Shown one piece after another: positions 47,686 to 60,528 of a stretch of DNA of 64,000 nucleotides. The DNA is from CAZMVU01 sp964569295. GTDB lineage: Bacteria; Hydrogenedentota; Hydrogenedentia; Hydrogenedentales; JAGMZX01. The notes under the pieces are model-generated. The model was not told the DNA's origin. It was given only the letters and a program-made list of their open reading frames with translations, and made no database searches. Within the stretch, counting starts at the first letter, position 1. Each line of letters begins with the position of its first letter. The translations under genes and the position numbers were made by a program. Location: NCBI GenBank assembly GCA_964569295.1, contig CAZMVU010000001.1, positions 1 through 64,000 on the forward strand, read 5' to 3'.

Positions 47686-47988
47686 ATGCCAATGTTGACG
47701 ATTGTTGCGGAGATCAAAGCCAAGCCGGGCAAGGCAGCGGAATTGCACAAGCTCCTCGAGAGCCTGGTGGGGCCGTCGCGGAAGGACAAGGGCTGCCTGG
47801 ACTACGTGCTCCATGTGGGCAATGAAGACCCGGGCTTCTTTCTGTTTTACGAGAGTTGGGCGTCGAAGGAGGAATGGGAGCAGCACATGGCCACGCCGCA
47901 CCTCGAGGACTTCAAAGCCCATGCCGATGAACTGGTGGCCGACCTCACCATCCACCAGATGACCCGAATCGAAGTGGGCACGCCGTGA
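47686..47988 (+). CDS. ABM-domain monooxygenase-like protein
   Basis: A 100-aa protein with an antibiotic-biosynthesis-monooxygenase (ABM) fold: MLTIVAEIKAKPGKAAEL, CLDYVLHVGNEDPGFFLFYESW and HLEDFKAHADEL. Members are small dimeric ferredoxin-like proteins acting on quinones or other oxygenation substrates. The real start is the ATG at 47686, with AAGGAG 6 bases upstream. It overlaps the Nudix gene by 4 bases (GTGA), so the two are translated together. Confidence 0.88.
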   Translation: MPMLTIVAEIKAKPGKAAELHKLLESLVGPSRKDKGCLDYVLHVGNEDPGFFLFYESWASKEEWEQHMATPHLEDFKAHADELVADLTIHQMTRIEVGTP

Positions 47989-48428
47989 CCTTGCCGCGTA
48001 TCCGGGTGGCGGCGGTGGTTGTCGAGAACGATGCGGTCCTGCTCGTGAAACACCGTAAGGACGGCCGCGAATACTGGATGCTGCCGGGCGGTGGCGTGGA
48101 CTATGGCGAGTCGCTGCACGAGGCTTTGGTTAGGGAACTTATCGAGGAAACGGGTCTGACCATTGCGCCGGGCGACCTCGTCCTCGCGAACGACACCATC
48201 GCCCCGGACGGCAGCCGCCATGTGGTCAACCTGTATTTTCGGGCCAAGGTCGTCTCGGGCACACCGCGGCTCGGCGATGACCCGCGTATAGTGGACGTGG
48301 CGTATTTGCTGCGGGAAGCGCTGCGGGACGCCCCGCTTATGCCCGATATCCGGGAGGAACTGGGTATCCTGCTGGATAGTGCGGCGCATATCGGGGCCGT
48401 GTATCTCGGGCCACGCTGGCGGGCATAG
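47985..48428 (+). CDS. Nudix hydrolase
   Basis: A 147-aa hydrolase for nucleoside-diphosphate-linked compounds. The Nudix box is intact: GGGVDYGESLHEALVRELIEETGL. The start is a GTG that overlaps the stop of the ABM gene. Substrate unknown. After the stop comes a 473-bp gap with a repeat and a long hairpin. Confidence 0.9.
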   Translation: MTLPRIRVAAVVVENDAVLLVKHRKDGREYWMLPGGGVDYGESLHEALVRELIEETGLTIAPGDLVLANDTIAPDGSRHVVNLYFRAKVVSGTPRLGDDPRIVDVAYLLREALRDAPLMPDIREELGILLDSAAHIGAVYLGPRWRA

Positions 48429-48562
48429 CGAGACAAAACGGCGCGTCGAAATACAAGGGCACTGCGAAAAGCGGCACAGTGTATCTCGTGCCCCTGTTGG
48501 ACGCGTCCCTTTATTTTGCCAATCGGCGGCGTCCGAACGGCGTCTTTCTCAAAACGTAACTC

Positions 48563-48629
48563 TTTAGCCGTATGGTGCAAGGGGGCGCACTTGGTTCGCC
48601 AATCTGTCCCGTGACAGCGAATACCAGCG
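48563..48629 (+). repeat. Dispersed 67-bp repeat, copy B
   Basis: Matches 29665-29731 at 58 of 67 positions without gaps. Read in one frame both copies spell a similar peptide (PYGAR.RT.FANLS.DS..QR), but copy B has a stop directly upstream and neither has a start. It is either a remnant of a lost gene or mobile element, or a short non-coding repeat. It ends 31 bases before the hairpin. Confidence 0.75.
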
Positions 48630-48660
48630 TACGACGGGGATAGCCATGCTGTTGGCAGCA

Positions 48661-48714
48661 CTTTGATAGGGATAGGGTGCGCCGGGCAACCGGCTCTCCC
48701 TACCCCTATCAAAG
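48661..48714. other. 54-nt hairpin with GNRA-capped tip
   Basis: A 17-base arm (48661-48677) pairs with 48698-48714 with one mismatch. The 20-nt loop folds again into a 5-bp stem, GCCGG/CCGGC, closed by a GCAA tetraloop at 48686-48689. There is no U-run on either side, so it does not look like an ordinary terminator. Confidence 0.75.
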
Positions 48715-48901
48715 GGCGCATACATCGTGACTCTATAGAAACAACGGATGAGCCAGAACCGCTCCCCGCGCCGATACCGGGGCAGCTATGAGGTACGGAA
48801 AACCGCGCACGGCAAACGGCTAAAGAATTACATCAAAACACGGATGAACCGGGGGGAAAAATGTGTTGCAATAGGGAGAGACAACCCCTGGAGTACCCAC
48901 A

Positions 48902-49642
48902 ATGAACACAAGTGCTGCCGGACTCATGCCGAAAATTCTTGCCTTGCCGAGGCGGGTGAGCCGCCGTTTTCTTCGCCGCCGCTACCCTGACGAACCCTGG
49001 CGCTGGCGTACCGATTGGGCGTCGGGCCTGTTGTGCACGAATAACCGCCAGTGGATGATAGCCGCGGTGACGCTGGCGGTCCTGTGGAATGTGCTTGCGG
49101 CGTTGGCCTGTCTGCTTGCACCATGGTCGCGCTTGGGCAGTGAGCCGTGGTGGGTGTTGGTGGCGTTGCTGCCGGCGGTGGGCGCGGTGTTCATCGCGCT
49201 GGCGCTGTTGACCGTCGTGCGCTGGCGGAGACAAGGCGACAGCAGGCTCAGGCTGGACACCGTGCCGGGGATTGTGGGGGGGCGGATAGCCGGCACAGCG
49301 TACCTGCCGGGGTTTGTCGAGCGGGCGGCGGGGGTGACGGTAAGCCTCCAGTGTGTGCTGCGGCGGAACGTGCAGCGCGGAGGCGTGCGGAAGATGCGGG
49401 AGACGCCCCTGTGGTCGACAGGCGCATTCATCGGTGAAGAGAAGCTGCATACAGCCGGCAGCACCATGGTAGCGGCGCCGGTAAACTTCATCATTCCGCA
49501 CAATACGCCCGCCACGGAAAACGACCCAGCGAACCGGGTATACTGGGAACTGAAAGTGTGTGGCGAGCGGACAGGGCGCGCTTATTGCGCCCGGTTCGAC
49601 GTGCCGGTGTTCAATACGCCGGATAATCCGTACAACACGTAG
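48902..49642 (+). CDS. DUF3592-like membrane protein
   Basis: A 246-aa protein with two membrane helices (about residues 52-72 and 83-103) and a C-terminal domain rich in beta strands. The C-terminal part follows a known layout for DUF3592-type proteins: ETPLWSTGAFIGEE, then VNFIIPHNTPATENDP and YWELKVCGERTGRAYCARFDVPVF. Function unknown. GGAG lies about 9 bases before the ATG. A 266-bp gap follows. Confidence 0.7.
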   Translation: MNTSAAGLMPKILALPRRVSRRFLRRRYPDEPWRWRTDWASGLLCTNNRQWMIAAVTLAVLWNVLAALACLLAPWSRLGSEPWWVLVALLPAVGAVFIALALLTVVRWRRQGDSRLRLDTVPGIVGGRIAGTAYLPGFVERAAGVTVSLQCVLRRNVQRGGVRKMRETPLWSTGAFIGEEKLHTAGSTMVAAPVNFIIPHNTPATENDPANRVYWELKVCGERTGRAYCARFDVPVFNTPDNPYNT

Positions 49643-49908
49643 ATGGCGGTGCGCGCGCCTTGGGGTTAACAATGCGGTTAGCGGCTATGAATGTGCAGAT
49701 ACCGGCGCCTTCAGGGGCTTCGGGCGTGGGATGCATGGCGGCTATACGGCGCCTTGGAGTGTTCGCGCTGAACCACGGTGTCCGTGTAACCGTGAACAAC
49801 CAGTCCTGCTACGATGGCCGCCGCACGCGCATGGGCCAAATGTTTACTTCGCAGGCGCAGGCGGTGGCGGCTAAGCACGTGCTGCTGGCGGCGCTGGGTA
49901 CGTAGCGG

Positions 49909-50697
49909 GTGTTCGGCTGGTTCAAACGGCGCCGCCGGCGGCGCATTCGGGGCAAACCCTTTCCTGCGGCATGGGCCCGGTTTCTTGCGGAGCGTGTGCC
50001 CTACTATAACCACCTGCCGGAAGCACAACAGGCGCGGCTCCAGGGCCACATACAGGTGTTTCTCGCGGAGAAGAATTTTGAAGGGTGCGCCGGCCTCGTG
50101 ATGACCGACGATATCCGGCTGCTGGTGGCGGCGCATGCGTGTATCCTGGAACTCAGCCGGGATACCGATTTTTATCCCCGCCTCTACTCCGTGCTCGTGT
50201 ATCCCACGGACTTCATCGTGCGCGACCAATTGCACGATGACGACCGCCTGCCCATCCAGGGCGATCAGGTGCGCGTGGGTGAGGCGTGGTCTATCGGTGC
50301 CGTAATCTTCTCGTGGGATGGCATGCTTCATGGCGCAAAGCATGGTACAGACGGCTACAATGTGTTGTATCATGAGTTCGCGCACCAGATTGACATGGAG
50401 AATGGCGTGGCCGACGGCTACCCCGACATACACGATGCGGCGTTGCGCAGAGACTGGGCCGAGGTCATGGCGCGCGAATTCGAGCGCTTGCAGCGCGATG
50501 CCCGGCGGCGGCGGCGCTCGGTACTCGACCCGTATGGCGCGGAACACCCAGCGGAGTTTTTCGCTGTAGCCACGGAAACCTTTTTCGAAGCATCGGCGCG
50601 GCTCGCGGTTCGCCACCCGGCGTTGTATGATGTTCTGCGGCGGTTCTACCGGCAGGATCCGGCCGCCCTGCGCCCGCAACGCGGGGCAATGCGCTGA
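49909..50697 (+). CDS. mtfA: MtfA-family zinc peptidase (M90)
   Basis: A 262-aa cytoplasmic metallopeptidase. The HExxH zinc site is LYHEFAHQIDMENG, and HPAEFFAVATETFFE holds the expected third ligand. In E. coli MtfA binds the glucose repressor Mlc and has peptidase activity. No Mlc-like gene is in this window, so its partner here is unknown. The start is GTG and the N-terminus is arginine-rich. Confidence 0.87.
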   Translation: MFGWFKRRRRRRIRGKPFPAAWARFLAERVPYYNHLPEAQQARLQGHIQVFLAEKNFEGCAGLVMTDDIRLLVAAHACILELSRDTDFYPRLYSVLVYPTDFIVRDQLHDDDRLPIQGDQVRVGEAWSIGAVIFSWDGMLHGAKHGTDGYNVLYHEFAHQIDMENGVADGYPDIHDAALRRDWAEVMAREFERLQRDARRRRRSVLDPYGAEHPAEFFAVATETFFEASARLAVRHPALYDVLRRFYRQDPAALRPQRGAMR

Positions 50698-50770
50698 TTG
50701 CCAGCGCGGCGCCCGTAACGTGCTATAGTGGGGTTGATGCGTGGTTTATGATCGACTGGGAGCAAGCTCA

Positions 50771-51943
50771 ATGATCGGTAAGCGTCTGTTCTTGATTTTA
50801 TGCGTGGCCGTCCCGGCGGCGATGGTGCTGCCTACCGGATGTCCGCCGCCGGAGGATCCCGAGCGCACCTTCTACATGAGTTTTACCCAATGGCCCTACG
50901 AGGCCGGCGCCAATGCCTTCGACGACACATTTGCGCTACTTCGGCCCCACAGCGACATGGTTTCCTTCCACATTGACGAGGGCGTCCCGTGGCCGGAGGC
51001 ATTCATCGGGTCGGGGTACACGGGCGAGTATGAAGGATTCCTCGGTCTGTTGCAGAACCAGCGCGCTTCCGGTGACACGGCGTACCTGGCGCTGAGTTCG
51101 CTAAACGCCGCACGCGACGGCATGGCACAGTACCGCGGGGAAACGGCAAACATGGAACGTCCCGCGCCGTGGGACGAATTCGGCTTCGGCGTCGAGGATG
51201 TAGCCAAGGCGTATGCCAACTATTGTCATGATATGATTGCCCGATTCGACCCGAAGTTTTTCAACTACGGTATCGAAGCCACGGAACTTTTCTTCCAGAA
51301 CCCGGACCTGTGGGAACTCTATGTCGACTTTAACGCCGAGGTCTACACGCGGATAAAGGCACGCTTCCCTAATCTCATGACGGGGTTTTCCGTGTCCCTG
51401 AAGCAACCCGACACGGAAGCGGCCCGCGCCACCCGCAAGGCCGTGACCGACCTGCTGCCCTATGCCGATTTCCTGGGTGTGAGCGCGTATCCCTATGTCT
51501 ACTTCGGCCCGCCGGTCACGGGGAATCCCGCGACCATGGAAGCGGGATGGCTGTATCAGGCTGTCGAGATGGCCCAAGGCAAGCCTGTGGCCATCACGGA
51601 GACAGGCTGGCCGGCGGAGGATGTGTCGGTATCTACCTTCGGCCTGGATATCACGGCGACGCCCGCCTTGCAGCAGGCCTATGTCCGCCGTATGCTCGCT
51701 GCCGCCAGCGAAATCGGCGCGTTGTTTGTCGTGTGGTTCACGGTGGCGGACTACGACGCACTGCTCGAGGCATTTCCTCCCGAAGCACGGGATATCGGAC
51801 GTATATGGGCCAACACCGGTTTGTATGATGATGACCTCGCGCCGCGGCCCGGCCTCGAAACCTGGGACAGTTGGCTCGCCACCCCACCGGGCCCGCCCGA
51901 CGATCCCGGAAACGGCGAGGCTGCCACGACAAATCGCCGGTGA
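50771..51943 (+). CDS. TIM-barrel lipoprotein, glycoside-hydrolase-like
   Basis: A 390-aa protein with a lipoprotein signal (ILCVAVPAAMVLPTGC). The mature part looks like a (beta/alpha)8 glycosidase: NYGIEATELFF with a possible acid/base Glu, FLGVSAYPYV on the next strand and VAITETGWPAED with a possible nucleophile Glu, as in GH53-, GH17- and GH39-type enzymes. The exact family is unclear. GGGAG lies about 9 bases before the ATG at 50771. The Pro/Gly tail is low in complexity. A substrate such as galactan or another plant glucan is only inferred. Confidence 0.72.
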   Translation: MIGKRLFLILCVAVPAAMVLPTGCPPPEDPERTFYMSFTQWPYEAGANAFDDTFALLRPHSDMVSFHIDEGVPWPEAFIGSGYTGEYEGFLGLLQNQRASGDTAYLALSSLNAARDGMAQYRGETANMERPAPWDEFGFGVEDVAKAYANYCHDMIARFDPKFFNYGIEATELFFQNPDLWELYVDFNAEVYTRIKARFPNLMTGFSVSLKQPDTEAARATRKAVTDLLPYADFLGVSAYPYVYFGPPVTGNPATMEAGWLYQAVEMAQGKPVAITETGWPAEDVSVSTFGLDITATPALQQAYVRRMLAAASEIGALFVVWFTVADYDALLEAFPPEARDIGRIWANTGLYDDDLAPRPGLETWDSWLATPPGPPDDPGNGEAATTNRR

Positions 51944-55760
<3,817 letters not shown>

Positions 55761-55796
55761 GCCTGTGTAGCTCACAACATCTAACGGAGGTTTTAC

Positions 55797-56729
55797 ATGC
55801 AACCCCCAACCCTGGCCGCCATACTCTGCATCGTTGTCCTTGTTCTTACCGGTTGCAACGTTATCTCTGCGGACGCCGTGGAAGCACTCATCACCCGGCC
55901 GCCGCAGGCTTTGCAAAAGGCGGCAGAAAACGCCGATCCGCCGGACTCCCTGTGCGTTATGTCTTACAACATCAAAAACCTGCATGCGCCCCCGCCAAAC
56001 GACTGGCCCGCGCGCCTGCCGAAGATGACGACCGTCATTGAGAAACACGACCCGGCCATTGTGGGCCTGCAAGAGGCGTTCTACACGCAGGTAAAGGATC
56101 TGCTGGGGGCCATGCCCGCCTACGACTGGATTGGCCTCGGGCGCGATGGTGGCAGCCGCGGCGAATTCATGGCGGTCTTGTACAAGAAGGACACGCTCGA
56201 GCCGGTCGAGTTCGGCCACTTCTGGCTCAGTGACACGCCGAATGTGATCGCCTCGGCAACATGGGGGCACTCGAACCGGCGTATGGTGACGTGGGTGTTG
56301 TTCAAAGAGAAGGCTTCGGGCAAGATTTTCTATTTGCTCAACACGCACTTCGACCACCGCGTGCGCGATGCCCGGCGCAAGGCCGCCCTCCTCATCCGGA
56401 AGAACGTGATGCTACTCCCCGAGACCGTGCCGCTTATTCTTATGGGCGACTTCAATGCCATCGCAGAAGGGAGCGATCCCTATACGATACTTACAGAAGA
56501 AACCGGCCTCACCGATGCCTGGCTCGCTGCTGACAAGCGCACGGGGGAAGGCCTGAATACATTCAACGGGTTCCGAGCCGGAAAGCATGAAGGTGATCGC
56601 CGCATTGATTGGATTCTACACCGGGGACCAATCACCGCAGAATCCGCCAGCACGGACGACTATAACGAGGACGGCCTTTACCCAAGCGATCATTTCCCCG
56701 TGACAGCGTGTTTTACGTGGAAGGAGTAG
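55797..56729 (+). CDS. Endonuclease/exonuclease/phosphatase-family lipoprotein
   Basis: A 310-aa lipoprotein (signal ends VVLVLTGC). It has the EEP active-site pattern: MSYNIKNLH (Asn), VGLQEAFY (Glu), LNTHFDHR, ILMGDFNAIAEGSD (Asp/Asn) and YPSDHFPV (Asp/His). Lipid-anchored members may cleave sugar-phosphate or nucleic-acid phosphodiesters outside the cytoplasm; here the sugar context is suggestive but not proof. GGAGG lies 6 bases before the ATG. It is likely co-transcribed with the beta-galactosidase. Confidence 0.87.
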   Translation: MQPPTLAAILCIVVLVLTGCNVISADAVEALITRPPQALQKAAENADPPDSLCVMSYNIKNLHAPPPNDWPARLPKMTTVIEKHDPAIVGLQEAFYTQVKDLLGAMPAYDWIGLGRDGGSRGEFMAVLYKKDTLEPVEFGHFWLSDTPNVIASATWGHSNRRMVTWVLFKEKASGKIFYLLNTHFDHRVRDARRKAALLIRKNVMLLPETVPLILMGDFNAIAEGSDPYTILTEETGLTDAWLAADKRTGEGLNTFNGFRAGKHEGDRRIDWILHRGPITAESASTDDYNEDGLYPSDHFPVTACFTWKE

Positions 56730-56752
56730 TACGGGGTTCCGGCGCGTGAGAA

Positions 56753-56771
56753 CCTGGCATGGAAAGCCAGG
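56753..56771. terminator. Weak hairpin between convergent genes
   Basis: CCTGGC (56753-56758) pairs with GCCAGG (56766-56771) around a 7-nt loop in the 47-bp gap between the EEP and xylanase genes. No U-run follows, so a terminator role is uncertain. Confidence 0.35.
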
Positions 56772-56776
56772 CTGTA

Positions 56777-57868
56777 TTACGGCAGTTCCTTTCTGCCTGC
56801 CCGCACCACCGCGTGAAACGCCGGCTTCGGGCGGCCTTCGGCGTCGAACAGCAGTGGGTAATCCGGGCGATCGGACACCGGCGTGTAGTTGCGCCAGGAT
56901 TGGCCGTCGTGGAGTCCCCAGAAAGCAACCCGGTCAATAATATCGCGGTGTGCGAGAAACACACGGAACAGTGCGGCATAGCGGTCGGCCTGCTCCTTTA
57001 GCACACCGCGCGGCGCCCCGGTACGGAAGCGATCTTCGTGGTCGTCGAAGGCGTATAAGCTGAGATCCATTTCGGATATATGTACGCGCACACCCAATGC
57101 CGCAAATGCCTCAATGCTGCTTGCCACACTCTCGGCCGTGGGATACCCCAGGTCGCCGTGGCACTGCATGCCCACGGCATCCACACGTATGCCGCGGTCC
57201 AGCAAATCGCTCACGAGGCGCACCGTTTTCTCCCGCTTCTCCGGTTTCGCGAGGTTGTAGTCATTGTAATACAGCTTGGCGCCGGGCGCGAGTTCGGCCG
57301 CCATCTTGAAAACGTCCGCCACGTAGTCGTCGCCCAATGCGCGGCGCCACTGGGTGTCACGCAGATACTCGCCGGTTTCCTCGCTCACAGCCTCGTTCAC
57401 CACGTCCCATCCGGTGACTACCTCGCCATAACGTTCGATGAGGGCGCCCATATGCGTGCGTAAACGCGCCAGTACACATTCGCGCGAAGCGGGCGCACCG
57501 TCGGCGTCCTCGAAGACCCAATCTACGGCCATCGTGTGCCAGATGAACGCGTGGCCAGTCATGCTCATGCCGTACTTCCGCACAAAATCAGCGATGACAT
57601 CGGCGGGGGCGAAGTTGAACTGGCCTTCCGCCGGATGCACTACGCTCCATTTCAGCTCATTTTCCGGCGTCACCGTGTCGAAGTGCCGGCTGGCGAGGGC
57701 ATGCATGGCCGCACCGCCATTCCGGACCACCTCCTCGTTGAGCGCCACCCCCATTTGCCACGTGCCCGCGAAGACCTCCTTCAACGCGGGCACTTCATGG
57801 GCGCGCGCGCCCGAGGAGATACCCAGTAACGCCAAGAAGACCTGCGACAGGGAAAATAGATAGCGCAT
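56777..57868 (-). CDS. Secreted endo-1,4-beta-xylanase (GH10)
   Basis: A 363-aa xylanase with a signal peptide (MRYLFSLSQVFLALLGISSGARA). Family motifs: TPENELKWSVVHP, GHAFIWHTM, the acid/base Glu159 in GWDVVNEAVSE and the nucleophile Glu266 in VHISEMDLS, then FWGLHDGQSW. It is a single-domain enzyme without a carbohydrate-binding module. AGGA lies 8 bases before the ATG at 57868. It is last in a probable operon behind the HEAT-repeat and oxidoreductase genes, 85 bases after the former. Confidence 0.94.
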   Translation of the reverse strand: MRYLFSLSQVFLALLGISSGARAHEVPALKEVFAGTWQMGVALNEEVVRNGGAAMHALASRHFDTVTPENELKWSVVHPAEGQFNFAPADVIADFVRKYGMSMTGHAFIWHTMAVDWVFEDADGAPASRECVLARLRTHMGALIERYGEVVTGWDVVNEAVSEETGEYLRDTQWRRALGDDYVADVFKMAAELAPGAKLYYNDYNLAKPEKREKTVRLVSDLLDRGIRVDAVGMQCHGDLGYPTAESVASSIEAFAALGVRVHISEMDLSLYAFDDHEDRFRTGAPRGVLKEQADRYAALFRVFLAHRDIIDRVAFWGLHDGQSWRNYTPVSDRPDYPLLFDAEGRPKPAFHAVVRAGRKELP

Positions 57869-57953
57869 GCGGATTCCTAAAAAGTTCCTCTGGAAATTGG
57901 TACTGGAACCATTTTTCCTTACTGCGTTTTTCGTAAACGGGTCTGAAGGACGT

Positions 57954-60485
57954 TCACTCCACCGTATAGCGGAGTTGTTGCAGCGGTGCGCCGTCGGCAT
58001 TACCGAAGCGCATACAAGCCGCCCAGTCTCCCGCAGCCTGCACCACTTTCATCAAGACCGTGTTCTCCCCTGCCGCAAACGAAACCGGAAACTTGTCTTT
58101 ATCCTTGGTCAAACCGCGCTCCACGTTGGCCGCATACACTTCTTCGCCATTGACCCACACCTTCATGCCGCCAGCGCTGCCGGCATAGGCCATGGCCTTC
58201 ATCGCCTCCGGCGCCACAACGGTGGTGCGCAGGTAGGCGCAGCAATTCTCACCGCCAAATAACGACTCGAAGTCGACTTTCCACGGTTCATCAGAGACGG
58301 TGTCAATGGGATATATCCGCCAGACAGCCGGGTCGCCCGTCTCTGGCGGGAAGCGCTTCGCGAACACCGCGTCGTGCTCCTTCCCTGGTATCGCGTAGGG
58401 GCCGGTATACACCCACGCGGTAATGAAATCGTCCGCCGTCTCGGTTAGTTTGCGTATGCCCGCCGCCCGTTCACGCACAGCCTCATTGTCGCGCACGGCC
58501 ACCAGCTCCGTCAGCGCATCCTCGACCTGATCGGGAAAAGCGCCAATGAGCGCGGGTGCAAGGGCAAACACAGCCGAGACCGCCTCGCGCTGCACCGCCT
58601 CGTTGTCGAGTTGCGCGACAGCCATGTCGAGCGCGGCCGCACGGCGGAAATCGCCAAGCCCCTCCACCACCACCCCGAGTTCGTCCGTAGTCGTAGCGTT
58701 GCCGATGAGTTCCTTGAACCGCGTGGCCGCCTCTTGTGGCGGCGTTACCTCCGGCTTTGCCAACAGGCGCACATAGCCTTCGAGGGCGAGCGCACGCTGC
58801 TCGGCATCTTGCGCCGACCGATACACCTGGTTCAATTCCGCGCGCACATCCGGTGCGTCGAGTTTGGTGAGCGCCGTGAGCGCGGCCATGCGCACGACGC
58901 TTACCGGATGTCCCAGGTGCTCTTTTATAACGGCAAAGGCATCCGCATCGCTGAGTTCGCCCATAACGCGCAGGATGGCCGCTTTCACCGCGGGCGCATC
59001 GGCTTGCTCGAGTAACGCAATTAACTGCCCTTCCGAGCCGCGGGCCATATCCCCCTTCTGTGCCACGCCGATGATGGCCGCCTCGAGCAGGGGCAAGTCG
59101 TCCGCATATTGAGCCGCGTCCAGCAGCGCCAGCAGTTCCGGCATATCGCCACCGTCTGCCAACACGCCAAGCGCCTTGTAGGCCCGCTCGCGCACGCCGG
59201 CGCTCTCTGCACGCGTGAACGTGATAAGCTGCGGCACGGCATCCGTGAGGTCACGGTCTGCTGCCGCACGGATAAGTTCCTCCTGCACGGGCGGCGCGGC
59301 GGTGGCGAGATTACGCAGTATCGTGGCGTCCACGTCTTCGCCCGGCAGCGCAGCCAGACTCCGGCGAATGGCGACGCGCTCGCGCCCACCCCATTCCGCC
59401 GCCAGCGATGCCATGTGCATGACCGAAGCCGCCCCGCCAATCTGAGCGATGGCATCCGTTGCCGCGGCGCACACCGCCGGGTCGTCCGAGTCGAGCAGCA
59501 GATCCACCACCCTGCGTGCCGCTTCCCCCCCGCGCGCCGCCAGCACCGGAATAAGCGGGGCCTGCCTGCCGGGCGGCATGTCGATAACAGCGTCAGCCAA
59601 TCGCCTGGTCACCTCATCGCCCGGTAACTCATAGAGCAGTCGCGCGGCCGCACGCGCCACGGCATGATCATCATCCTTGAGCGCCGCCAGCACCCTGCCC
59701 ATGACGTCACCGCTTTCCATGCGCGTCAGGGCCAGAAACGCCGCCGCACGCACCGCCGGTTCGGAATCGCTTTCATAAAGGCGCACATAAACGCTACCGG
59801 CCGTTTCCTCATCGCCTGCTTCCAAACGCACCTCCGCAAGTTGCAGGAAGGCATGGGCGGCGGCGTTCATGCGCACCTCGGAGATGTCCGTGTGCGCTTC
59901 TTGCAACGCATCGAATGCCGCTTCCGACCCGACCGCCGCCAGCGCGGAAATGGCCGCGACAGCAACAACGTCGTCTTCGCTGTTCGCCAGTTCCGCCAGC
60001 TTTGGTACGGCCGCCTTATCGCCCCGGCGGCCAAGCCCGGCGATGATTCCTGCTTGCACCTCACCGCCGGTCTTGTCCAGCGCATCGATGAGCGCCTGCG
60101 TGGCGGCATCGTCCGGGATACGTTCGAGGGCATAGCGCGCCATACCGGTAGTCTTTTCATCCTCGAGCAGCGCCGCGAGCGCGGCCACCTCCTCGTCACT
60201 GCCAATCTTCACAAGCTGACGGCAGATAAAACGCTTTGCGTCGCGGGAGACGGCATCGCTGAGCATGCCCGCCAGGCGCCCGGCGATCGCAGCCCGCTTC
60301 TCCGGGTTGTTCAGACTCGCGGCCACATCGGCCTCGATCGTAGTCAGCGGCGCACGGCTGTCGCCGAAGTTGTAGGCGGCCAGCGCCTCCCATGGATCAA
60401 CAGCGGCCTCGGCGGCATTCTGTGCGCCTACTGGCACAACAAACGCCAACCCAATAAGAATAAGCAGAAATGATAAACGCATCAT
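57954..60485 (-). CDS. Secreted HEAT-repeat protein with C-terminal beta-sandwich
   Basis: An 843-aa protein with a signal peptide (MMRLSFLLILIGLAFVVPVGAQ). Residues about 60-660 are a long array of HEAT repeats (roughly 18-20), such as AVPKLAELANSEDDVVAVAAISAL. The last 150 residues form a beta-sandwich with KVWVNGEEVYAANVERGL, a pattern seen in carbohydrate-binding or structural domains of planctomycete-type secreted enzymes. It may be a scaffold. AGGAAA lies upstream of the ATG at 60485. It is 43 bases from the oxidoreductase gene and 85 from the xylanase gene. Confidence 0.82.
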   Translation of the reverse strand: MMRLSFLLILIGLAFVVPVGAQNAAEAAVDPWEALAAYNFGDSRAPLTTIEADVAASLNNPEKRAAIAGRLAGMLSDAVSRDAKRFICRQLVKIGSDEEVAALAALLEDEKTTGMARYALERIPDDAATQALIDALDKTGGEVQAGIIAGLGRRGDKAAVPKLAELANSEDDVVAVAAISALAAVGSEAAFDALQEAHTDISEVRMNAAAHAFLQLAEVRLEAGDEETAGSVYVRLYESDSEPAVRAAAFLALTRMESGDVMGRVLAALKDDDHAVARAAARLLYELPGDEVTRRLADAVIDMPPGRQAPLIPVLAARGGEAARRVVDLLLDSDDPAVCAAATDAIAQIGGAASVMHMASLAAEWGGRERVAIRRSLAALPGEDVDATILRNLATAAPPVQEELIRAAADRDLTDAVPQLITFTRAESAGVRERAYKALGVLADGGDMPELLALLDAAQYADDLPLLEAAIIGVAQKGDMARGSEGQLIALLEQADAPAVKAAILRVMGELSDADAFAVIKEHLGHPVSVVRMAALTALTKLDAPDVRAELNQVYRSAQDAEQRALALEGYVRLLAKPEVTPPQEAATRFKELIGNATTTDELGVVVEGLGDFRRAAALDMAVAQLDNEAVQREAVSAVFALAPALIGAFPDQVEDALTELVAVRDNEAVRERAAGIRKLTETADDFITAWVYTGPYAIPGKEHDAVFAKRFPPETGDPAVWRIYPIDTVSDEPWKVDFESLFGGENCCAYLRTTVVAPEAMKAMAYAGSAGGMKVWVNGEEVYAANVERGLTKDKDKFPVSFAAGENTVLMKVVQAAGDWAACMRFGNADGAPLQQLRYTVE

Positions 60486-60528
60486 GTTCGTTTCCTGTGT
60501 GGTACATTGCATGGCGCTTCCCCCCCCC

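Larger units (their letters stand above)
48429..48901. other. Intergenic region holding a dispersed repeat and a long hairpin
   Basis: This 473-base gap contains the second copy of the dispersed repeat (48563-48629) and a 54-nt hairpin (48661-48714). An 80-codon frame beginning at 48748 is arginine-rich but has no ribosome site, so I do not call it a gene. Confidence 0.5.

Noticed and set aside
46246..47955. 569-codon open frame antisense to hflX and the ABM gene
   Set aside because: Low-complexity antisense frame; both plus-strand genes have clear family motifs and ribosome sites.
48748..48990. 80-codon arginine-rich frame after the long hairpin
   Set aside because: No ribosome site, and it runs into the start of the DUF3592-like gene, which has a good one.
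49660..49905. 81-codon frame between the DUF3592-like and mtfA genes
   Set aside because: No ribosome site and no family-like sequence; it stops just before mtfA, but this could be chance.
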